From assembly GCF_963169125.1 (NCBI RefSeq), contig NC_084802.1:15872896-15936895 (forward strand): a DNA stretch of 64,000 bases, read 5' to 3'. The translations under genes and the position numbers were made by a program. The notes beneath the pieces were generated by a model. It was not told where the DNA came from, ran no database searches, and worked only from the letters and a program-made list of their open reading frames with translations. This DNA is from Humulus lupulus (Eukaryota; Streptophyta; Magnoliopsida; Rosales; Cannabaceae). Position 1 is the first letter of the stretch. Every line of letters starts with the position of its first letter. This document shows, piece after piece, positions 10,763-19,198 of this stretch.

Positions 10763-11629
10763 AGATCACTTTTAAGTGATCGTTGACTGGTTGGTATAGG
10801 CACAAACTGCCCATACCACCGACTAGTTTAAGTTAGCTATATTAATTATGCACAGGCACAATTTGCCCATTTATTGTAATAATTAATATTTATGAATGTA
10901 AGCTACAACGTAGAGACACAGCTTGTATGGTTAACTTTTAATCAGTAAGACATGATTTTCGTCCATTGTTACAAGCCTTATTTCTATAATGAATGTCTTG
11001 CTAATTAGTGATCTATTTCATGGATTGTCGGCAGTGTATGAAACCTTTGTAGGTTTTGGCAAACCCAAGTACGACCGAACAGGTTATTACGAACAGCTCT
11101 GGTCAATTAGCAAGTGGCCAAGAGAATAACCCAAGAGTTATGAATTCTGCTCGGTCACTTGGGGGGCACCATAGTTATACATGGACAAGCAGAGAGAAAA
11201 GCGTGTAATCAAAAGGACTTAAAAACATTAATTTTTATTAATGTTAAAGTGCTTGCGCGTTGCTCGGTATACACCAAGAAAAAAAAAGAGTCATAAAACA
11301 ATTTTTGTAGACAGGGTTGAACATTTTTTTGTTTACAACTCATTCGAAAAGATTGAATAGCTCTGATTCACAGAGTTGCACAGTTGCAAAAAATAGTATG
11401 CGCTGAGTAGCAAGGAAAAATAAAAGTACGAGCAGATAGATAGCTGAAATGTAAAGCATTTTATAAAAAGGAAAAAGATTGCTCAAGATTAAAGGCTGCT
11501 CGGCTCAATCATGTTGTTTTGGCTAATGTAAAATATTTCTCAAGATTAGGTTGCTCGGCTCAGCCATCTTTGTCTTTGCAACAATAAAAATAATAATGAT
11601 ATAATAACAGGTAAAGTTTAGCAAGCACT
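10763..11629 (+). other. Tat1 spacer between integrase and the antisense gene
   Basis: No coding frame recognised. It contains a short imperfect repeat (TATAGGCACAAACTGCCCAT and a diverged copy near 10,850) and, at 11,158-11,168, a tract ACTTGGGGGGCAC. That tract matches the polypurine tract of the second Tat element (58,876-58,886). Confidence 0.6.
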
Positions 11630-14138
11630 CTAGAGTGGTTGGTCAGATTCAACGACAGGGATCTCGGTAGGGAAGTTGTTAGACTGGTCGGCAGGGGTCG
11701 GAGCCTCAGTTAGAATACTTAGACTAGAGGGTAGAACATCTTGTTCAGGGGCTGTGATAATCATCTCAGTGGGTGGAGCAGCAGATTCTGGGTCAAAGGA
11801 GAGAGGTTGCTCGACATGGACGGTTGGGGCCTCGTTCTTCTCCTACTCAGCACAGTAGTGCATAAGCTCATCATAGGCTTTTCCCAAATAGCAAAAGTCT
11901 GTCGTCTTGTTGCGAATCTAGAAATCATAAAAGGTGCTCATACCAAAGTCCTCCAAAGCATTAGCATCGACAACCCTATCATTTTTCTCTTTCTTAAGAG
12001 CTTATGCCAGCTTATCTTTTTCCTCTTGAGCGGTTCTCCCACTAGCAGCATTTTTCTCCTTTAATTCCTCAATCCTGCTTTCCAGCTGGTTAACGTCGAG
12101 ATTCCTTTGTTCGGCTGCAAATTTTGAGCCGCGCATTTTCCATTGTAATCTGCTCGGTGACTTGTTGAAGATGCTGGACTTGGTCGGTTAAATGGGCAAC
12201 TTGAGAAGTTTTATCCTCAGATTCTTTCACTAGGTCGATTACATGTTTGCTCACCCCCTTGGCCCGGTAATGAGCATAGCTAAGAGCCAACATACCCTGC
12301 AATGTGGAATAAAGAAATTCATATCAAATAACAAGAAAAGAAATACCATTTAAAGATCGAACAAATTTATTGCTTACTCTAGTAACATCCTGAAGACCGG
12401 TGCTAGTAATGAAGTCCAGATGCTTGCTACTAAGGGTATCCATGAATTCAGTCTGAGAAGTAGATACCATTTTTATGTGTCCTTGCTGGATGGTCAGGGC
12501 TTTCTTCAGAGGCCGATGAGCCTCCTCGGTAGGATTCTTGACAGTGCCATTAGGAGCTTTGCTCAAGCTGGTCAACTTCGGTGCAGCGGCTATAAGGGTA
12601 CCATCCTCAACAGATAATTCTTTGCCTTTGCCCGACTTGCACGATGGTGTGGGTGCCTTTTTCTGAGAAGAGGCCTTATCAGGGGTCTTCTCAGCCTGCT
12701 CGACAATTCAGGTAGGAAGGTTGGCTTTTCGATGCTTGGATGGGGGAACCTCATTGCTAGAACCACTGGTGTGTTTCTGAGCAAACTTCTTGAAAAATAC
12801 AGACGACATATCTGCAAAATGAAAGCAAAGGATTAGCAAAAGTGCTGAGTAGAGTCAAAACAGACAAACAAAATATCATTATAATTGGGCAAAAAATAAA
12901 AGTAAGTGTGGGAAGAGAGTCAGATCACCCTCTTTAGCTCCCCCCAAGCAGTCAGCTGCGTCGAACGAAAGATCCATATCACTATTTGATGAGTTCGAGT
13001 CTACGTGCTCTATTGCAGCCTCTTTGCCTTTGCTTGGCTAGGGGGTGGTAGCAGCTTTGGAGTTGCCATGCTCAGGAGGCTCCTTGATGACAACTCCGGC
13101 TGAACTCCTGGTTCAGTGAGCCACGCAAGGTCTGGATGGGAGGATTGACGCTTTAGTGTTCTTCTTAGCGAGTGGTGAATTAGGCGGTTTAGAATTAGAT
13201 GAAGTTCTTTTAGGCGATTGCTTCTTAGGGGTGATATCCTTGGCCCTTGTTTTGGGGTTAGGGTAGAGCCCAGTGGATATAAGTTTTTTTGCAGTAGTCA
13301 GGGCCACCAGATCCTTGTTGCGGGGGTCCATAGCATCTAGTTTTCTAGCCCTTGTCTCCATTTCCTTAGTGGGGGCCGGCCAGCCAAAAGGATCATTATG
13401 ATGAAATGACAAGTGATTGGCGGCAATATTATCCGTGAGAAAGTATTGACTAGCATACTCCCCAACTTTGGAGATGCCTTTAGTGTTCGACAGGTAAATA
13501 TTGGAGTCCTGATGGCTAAAATAGAAATACCCTGACCTGCATTGGCAAAGGCTAGATTTGAGATCAAAGAAATAATTGATTTCATGAGTTGTGTGTACCG
13601 GCCAGTCTAAGGAGTGGTACAAAACATAAAGGGCTGAGAGAAATCGAATGCCTTTAGGGCTTTTCTGGGTAGGGCAAAGCCCGAAGTAATTTGCCACACT
13701 GCGAAAGTATGGCAGAAGGGAAGTGTGGTACCCGCGATCATATAATATCTGCTCCAGGCACAGAATTGAGCCCCAGGTTGTTCAATGTTTGTACAGCTGC
13801 AGGTTTGAAGATGGAAACATCTCCGAGATGGAAATGCTCCCTGATATTTTGCAACTATTTATCGGAAATTATGCTCTTAGGAGCTACATACAGTGGGGCA
13901 TCTTCTACCTCTGAGGTCGCGTTAAGGACGACCTCGGTATGTATCTTTGTGGCATATTCCTCCTCTTGCCCAGAAGAGCTTGGTTCTTCCTCAACGAATG
14001 GGACCCTCTGCTTAGCCCCAGTTGTGGCACAATGCGCCACATGGGAATATTCCTCTTCGGTACCCCAGTTAATGCATCTCATGCAGGCCATCAATTTCAA
14101 ATGATGTCTTGGAACACACTTCGGTGGTCACCTCCCTT
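11630..14138 (-). pseudogene. Antisense spliced gene of Tat1 (aORF; plant gypsy-transposon 'Transposase_28-like' protein)
   Basis: Read on -, three exons (14,138-12,929; 12,811-12,378; 12,296-11,630) join across two GT-AG introns. Intron 1 is 117 bp and phase 1, joining LGGAKE to DMSSVFFKKF; intron 2 is 81 bp, with GTAAGC...TTGCAG, joining LQDVTR to GMLALSYAHY. The middle exon is 434 bp with no indel and one stop. Exon 1 carries FGLCPTQKSPKGIRFLSAL, the conserved block of the plant domain called putative gypsy-type transposon. Exon 3 has a heptad-rich coiled coil (LTDQVQHLQQVTEQI) and FCYLGKAYDELMHYC, ending at TAG 11,630-11,632. A pyrimidine-rich acceptor (TTTGCGCAG) precedes 14,138. Several stops and one frameshift remain. 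Extra antisense frames are known in Tat elements (maize Grande); their function is unknown. Confidence 0.75.
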
Positions 14139-14717
14139 CTGCGCAAACAAGAAAAAGGGAAGGGTGAGGCGAGAACATCGAATAATGTTGGTCGATAGAA
14201 GTTTGCAGATTACACCGACCAGCCTAAACCAAACATAGAGCAGCGTGATGAACATGGAGTAAATCACATTGAAAACAAAAAAACTCAAACAAGTGGAAGA
14301 TTTTCCCCAAAAAAGTTTTTTGAGTGGTATTCTTTGTGTCCTTCAAGAACACCGAGCGTAAATCAACCAAAAAGGGACGTTATAACATAATTTTTACAAA
14401 ATCAAAGGTTCAAATAGATTACCCATTCCAAGAACTGCCCGAAACATTCATTCAATCCTAGATTCCAACAACATGCATAGTTACAGTAAAGAACGCAGAC
14501 AGAGAAAAAGGAAAACATTTTCTCACACACAATGCTAAGTGAGGGATTTTCAGTGTTACGGCACCAAAGACAAGTTCGTAGTGTGAAGGTGGCGAGACGT
14601 AAGGATTGGAGTACAGGATAGCTCTCTCGGACAAGTTGGGAAGAGGAGACTTAGGGATTTTCAGGTCGCCTCTGGTTTGTTTGAGGTAGAAAAGAAGAGA
14701 AAAGGAAAAACCATCCT
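14139..14717 (-). other. 5' leader and first intron of the Tat1 antisense gene
   Basis: On -, the TATA box (14,718-14,725) is followed by a pyrimidine-rich leader. A short open frame ends near 14,458, and an intron ends at the acceptor at 14,139. The first donor is uncertain (candidate GTGAGA near 14,525). Confidence 0.45.
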
Positions 14718-14725
14718 TATTTATA
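14718..14725 (-). promoter_or_regulatory. TATA box for the Tat1 antisense gene
   Basis: On - the sequence is GGTTATAAATAAGG, a good plant TATA box, followed within 30-40 nt by CT-rich leader sequence. It faces the antisense exons. The second Tat family has a TATA box in the equivalent place (58,513-58,520). Confidence 0.6.
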
Positions 14726-15071
14726 ACCAAGGGAAATGATTTCCTCCCAGCATGAATTCAATGCGTCTGTCCACTCAGCAGTCCCCTCGGCCACCATGGA
14801 CACATCTCCCCAGACACATCAGTGTGCCCATCCAATCACCTCACCTCAACCACTCTTCGGTAACTGCGCGGTACACTAATTGGAGAGTTATTATGTTGCT
14901 TTATGAATCCAAAAAATGGTGGGAAAAACATAAATGTCATTTTTTGGAAATACAAAGGCTATTAATTACACCAAGTGTTACACCCCGTAGCAAGGGGTGT
15001 GTACTCCTGACCAGACTAGATGGGGTGACCTCCAGAAGAAAGTTTCCATGCTGCTTAGCACCACTGCAAAC

Positions 15072-15298
15072 TTGGGGGGAAATGTTATCCCAAAAATTGG
15101 CATATTTGACGTGGCACTAAATTTGGACACGTGGAGCAGACTGGGCAGGCCCTCGGGTAAGTTGGTCGGTATATACCTACAGGGAATACGAATAAGTTAC
15201 CGCTTGGCAAGCTATAGGCACACCTGCTCGGTAGGACCCCCAAATACTTGCTGATCAGTACAATGAGCAGATATACCTGCTTGGATGAAAGCCGATAC
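15072..15298 (+). mobile_element. Tat1 polypurine tract and start of the 3' LTR
   Basis: CTTGGGGGGAAA precedes TGTTATCCCAAAAATTGG at 15,083. The start of the inverted solo LTR at 57,199-58,305 is nearly the same (TGTTATCCCCAAAAATTGG), followed in both by TGACGTGGCA, an ACGT-core box. This supports 15,083 as the LTR start. The LTR is broken at 15,298 by an inverted Tekay-type LTR end. Confidence 0.75.
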
Positions 15299-15484
15299 TA
15301 TAACGCCCTGGTTACTCCAAGACAGTTACTATGAGCTTTGAACCGTGCTTAACTCGCTAATCGAGTCATTTGGTTTATAAATGTGCATCTAGGTGTTATT
15401 AACAGGCTAAGGTGAAAAACTCAATCAAAGGGAAATGATATATTTTATTTAAAACATAAAACTGTAGATGGGCCCATAAAAGCG
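15299..15484 (-). mobile_element. Inverted 3'-end fragment of a family-A-type LTR
   Basis: Read on -, it matches the last ~185 bp of LTR A1 (ATGGGCCCAT, CACCTTAGCC, the GACTCG...GCGAGTTAA stretch, GTAACCAGGGCGTTATA). It ends in TATAACGCCC on +, a TG-to-TA change in the terminal dinucleotide. No TSD partner found; truncated at 15,484. Confidence 0.8.
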
Positions 15485-15505
15485 TTTGAATGATAATCAT
15501 TCAAA
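15485..15505 (+). repeat. Perfect palindrome at the junction of two LTR fragments
   Basis: TTTGAATGAT and ATCATTCAAA are exact reverse complements around a single A. It lies where the inverted family-A fragment ends and the + LTR-I fragment begins. Confidence 0.85.
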
Positions 15506-16478
15506 GGCTAAAGCTTGGAATGGATTCCATCACCCAAATTGATAGAATTCAAGGTCCCGGAGACTAGAATTATGACCCAAAGTTATTTAATGGATTAGAA
15601 TTTGATGGATGGACATTGTTGGTGCGTTGTGACTAGGGTTTCAGCGAGGCTCGGACTAGGGGACTGTGTTCAGGACATCAGTGCTTGGAAAATTTGGGAC
15701 ACAGTGTAACTCCCATTTCTTTTTACAAATACATTACAAAAATTATGAAAAATAAGAGAAGGTATTTTTATTCATACTTTTGAGTGCATTACAATGCTAA
15801 CCGAATGCTAGAGCTATTAAGTAAAGTGGAAGAATAACTAATGAATATGCAACTATAACATTCATGGACATTTCATTAGTATAATACCCATAGAATGATG
15901 CTAAATACAAACAAACAATCACTAAAGTTATGAAAAATAAAGAGAAATTCATGTTTAGATGATGAATTTTATCTAGAAGGGGTAAGAGATGAAGAAGTTT
16001 GCAAGTAAATGGTTGAAAGAACAAATATTTATAGGACAAAAACTAGCCGTTTATGACCGTTGGTGAATAGTGATCCTGACCGTTGGGGATATAGTTGTGT
16101 TCTATTATGAGATTTTAACAATTCTAAGTTGTTGAAGTAACCAACATGTGAGAATAATTAATTTATGGGTGTTAGAGAAACATTTTCAGAAAAGTTTGTG
16201 AGTAAAAAATGTTAAACTAAGTAATATAAGAATATTGGGAAATTTTCATTTTTTTACTATTCATCGGGTACTATTCATAGTGGGTCCCACAGTGGGGTCC
16301 GCAAGGGTCCCACAGTAGGGTCCCACAGCGGGGTCCACCCCATGGTTCCCACATGATGATGCAGTAGTGATATAATGATGACTTTAGCAAACCACCATGT
16401 TTATATTTTGAATATTTTATTATTCCACTATGCTTTATATTTTAAATATTTTATTAGCATAGTAACCCAAAATTTTCC

Positions 16479-16486
16479 TATAAATA
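16479..16486 (+). promoter_or_regulatory. TATA box of LTR-H
   Basis: TCCTATAAATAGCCC is a strong plant TATA context, about 775 bp into the LTR. It would mark the U3/R boundary about 30 bp downstream. Confidence 0.65.
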
Positions 16487-16676
16487 GCCCTTCCAAAACT
16501 CATCTTGAAATCACAAAAAACCTCATTTCCCTTTCTCTTACTCTACCCAAAAATCTTCTTAACACCCTTCTAAAGTTCTAAACCTTGAAGATCTAGGCGA
16601 AGTTCTGTCCGAAACACTAGCCTACGAAAACCTTTTAGGTAAGCTCTTTCCCGAGCCTTTCTTTTCAGTTATTATA

Positions 16677-17120
16677 TATGTATAGATTATTTTACTATGC
16701 TGTTATAATGCCAAAAGTTATATATAGATTATTTTGCTATGCCGTTATAATGTCAAAATTTATATATAGATTATTTTACTATGCCGTTATAATACAAAAA
16801 TTTATATATAAATTAATTTACTATGCTGCTATAATGCCAAAAGTTATATATAGATTATTTTACTATGCCGTTATAATGCCAAAATTTATATATAGATTAT
16901 TTTACTATGTCGTTATAATACCAAAAATTTATATATAGACTATTTTACTATAATGCCAAAATTTGTATATGGATTATATTACCATGCCGTTATAATGCCA
17001 AAAGTTATATAGATTACTTTACTATGCCATTAAAATGCTAAAATTTATATATGGATTATTTTACCATGTCGTCATATTTTACAATGCCAAAAATTGAAAT
17101 ATAAACTATTTTTTTATGTA
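16677..17120 (+). repeat. 42-bp tandem array in LTR-H
   Basis: About ten units of the type TATAGATTATTTTACTATG + CCGTTATAATGCCAAAA. Early units are exactly 42 bp (14 codons), so a spurious repeated peptide frame (YRLFYYAVIM...) stays open over 16,678-16,938. Later units decay in length and sequence. Confidence 0.9.
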
Positions 17121-17639
17121 TCGTTATAATACTAAACTTATATAGGCTATAGTCACACTTTGGACTATTTTGACTTTTATTATATGACCTTATTCCCTAT
17201 TATTATGGACTGATACTATGACCTGGACATTTCCGTATGACCATGACCACGACTTTTAGACCGGGATCTTGCCATGGACAATTATAGTATGACCTTATGC
17301 CTGGACATAAAATAAACAATAAAATAAGAAGAAAAGAAAAAAAATAGAATAACAACAACTATAGACTAAAATTACATAATGTAGATTTTATGTAAGTTAA
17401 TAGTTTGTATTTTTATCAGGAAGCTAACAATTTCAGTTGTTTTATCAAGACGCAAGGTAAGTAGAATCCTCATCTACAATACAAGTCTTTTATGTGTCTT
17501 ATGTGCATTTATATGCTTTATATGTTATTCTGACATGTTGTTATGCATAAGTTATTTTTAAGAATGTTATATTTCTTATGCATAAGCACGCTTAATGTTC
17601 ACAAACAAGTTATTGAAAGCGTTAAAGTAGAGGTGCTGC

Positions 17640-17757
17640 TTGGGAAACCTACGTCCCAAAAATGTAAGGAGGGAGATGTACGTCCCTATATAATGAATGT
17701 TTATGAGGGAGAAATTCCCTATTATCATGTTTATGTTCAGGTGGGAATGTGATTCCC
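17640..17757 (+). repeat. Hairpin ladder in LTR-H
   Basis: Four perfect stems in a row: TTGGGA-8-TCCCAA (17,640), AGGGA-8-TCCCT (17,670), AGGGA-5-TCCCT (17,706), GGGAAT-3-ATTCCC (17,743). Loops of the first two (AACCTACG, GATGTACG) are related while the stems differ. Confidence 0.8.
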
Positions 17758-19198
17758 TATGTAATGCCGGCAGCAGCATCCTCTAGGGCCCAAAAGAAAG
17801 GAAAGTGAAAGAAAGAAAATACATAACATGTTGCACGTTTATTTTAATGCATATGAGGTAGTTATTCTGCTTACTGAGCCTTAGCTCATCAGATAATGTT
17901 TTGTATTGTAGGTAAGAGGCCCCAAATATAAATTGTTGATGAGTATACGTGGAGCCAACATGACTGTACATATAGGGCTGACCTGAAGGGAGTGGAGTTC
18001 TGCTATGCTATTTTATAAATAAACGAGAAACTTGATTTTATAACTATATTTCATTAAAAGTATTTTGCGAACTTTATAATTTACTTAAAGCTTTAAAATT
18101 ATTTCATGAACGTTGTAATTTTCATAAAGCTTTTCGATTTATCGGTTGGATACATCTTCATTTCTACGTTAAGGTGTAGTAACGCCACGAAAATTATTTA
18201 TAAAAGTATTAAGATTTGTATGTAAGATAAAAATTTTATTTAGTTGTGAGTATTGTATGGTTTGAGGTTATGAACATTAGTTATGTATTGTTTAATAAAG
18301 TTTTTGTAAATTCAGAATTTCAGTAGTGTTATATTTAGGTAAAACTTTGTTTTTACACTATATATATGTATGTTAAGAAAGGAGGTCGTTACACACAGGT
18401 AAGAAAATTGATGTACCCATAGATCTTGTGTTGCAGGGCACGACCCTATATGATTGTGTTGAAGGGCATAGCCCCTTGGATTGTATTTATTCATATTTAA
18501 GTATATGCTTAATTATGTTATGTGCGCATATATGTGAATGAATTGCAAGAGCCGGGAACGGCGAGGGTCGGGAACGGCGAGGGCCGAGAGCGACAAGGCC
18601 GAGAATGGCAAGGGGACGGGAGTAGGGTTTAGCACGCTGAGTGTGAGACCCTAAAGGAAACCTGGGATATCCTCACGGTGTGGATCGTGAACCCAGAGCC
18701 TGGTAAAGCGTCTGGGACGGCATGGCCGTATGTGTTTAGTCTGATGGTGGCTTGATTATATGTTGAATGTTAAATATGCATATGTTATCTGCTTGTGAGG
18801 GTTTTCTTGCTGGGCTTTGGCTCACAGGTGCTCTGTGGTGCAGGTAAGGGCAAGGGGAAAGTCGACCAACCATGAGTACGGAGAGCGTAAAGTGGCGCGT
18901 ACATGTTTGGCCTGCCTAGCTGCCACGGCCAGGGGTATTTTGGGAGATGATTGTACTAAACCTAGGTTTTGTCATTTAGTCGACTCTGGTTATATTTTTT
19001 AGTTGTAAATATTTCTAAACAGTATTTTGGGATCCCAAATGTTAAACGCTTTATGATTTTTAGTAAATGGAATTATTTTCAAAGTTTATGGCTTTATTTA
19101 TGGTTTAATTACACTTTTGTCTTAAAATCTCAATTAGCGAGTTAAACGCACGTTTTTAAACTTACTTAGTAACGACTCTAAGGAAGTAGGGCGTTACA

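Larger units (their letters stand above)
1..15298 (+). mobile_element. Ty3/gypsy Tat-lineage LTR retrotransposon (Tat1), decayed, left end outside window
   Basis: Order on + is gag, aspartic protease, RT, gypsy RNase H, plant-type second RNase H, integrase, then a 3' region with an antisense gene, a polypurine tract and the start of the 3' LTR. RT-RNH-second RNH-INT order and the RT signature (DFTDLNKAC, MDAYSGYN, YVDDMLVKS) place it in the Tat lineage of plant Ty3/gypsy elements. Two solo LTRs interrupt it (415-2762 in gag, 7340-9363 in the second RNase H); removing each with one TSD copy rejoins the frame. Stops and frameshifts occur throughout, so it is not autonomous. The 5' LTR lies left of the window. 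The 3' LTR breaks off at 15,298, where an inverted Tekay-type LTR end begins. Confidence 0.9.
15705..18393 (+). mobile_element. Solo LTR, family H, 2.69 kb
   Basis: Starts TGTAACTCCC and ends GGTCGTTACA. The TSD CACAG is perfect at 15,700-15,704 and 18,394-18,398. A TATA box (TATAAATA, 16,479-16,486) faces +. Upstream of it is a run of GGGTCCCACAG words (16,285-16,340), and downstream are a 42-bp tandem array (16,677-17,120) and a hairpin ladder (17,640-17,757). Shares with other Tekay-type LTRs the block ending in TGTAGGTAAG (about 17,870-17,915). The lineage is inferred from these features only. Confidence 0.9.
15506..19196 (+). mobile_element. 5'-truncated LTR of family I on +, split by LTR-H
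   Basis: 15,536-15,704 (GGTCCCGGAGACTAG, TGATGGATGG, GCGTTGTGACTAGG) and 18,394-19,196 match the inverted family-I LTR at 19,199-20,424. It ends with a proper GGGCGTTACA at 19,196. A solo LTR (15,705-18,393) with TSD CACAG interrupts it. 18,550-18,610 holds four GCCG-GGAA-CGGC-like hairpin repeats. Contains the conserved CTGGGCTTTGGCTCA...GTGCAGGTAAG block at about 18,808-18,850. Its 5' part is missing. Confidence 0.75.

Noticed and set aside
1..15298. Endogenous pararetrovirus (caulimovirid) origin for the pol sequences
   Set aside because: Integrase, two RNase H domains, LTRs and TSDs are present, and no movement protein or caulimovirid coat motifs are seen.
16678..16938. 86-aa repeated-peptide frame (YRLFYYAVIM units)
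   Set aside because: Arises because the AT-rich tandem unit is 42 bp and lacks stops. No start context, and it lies within a solo LTR.
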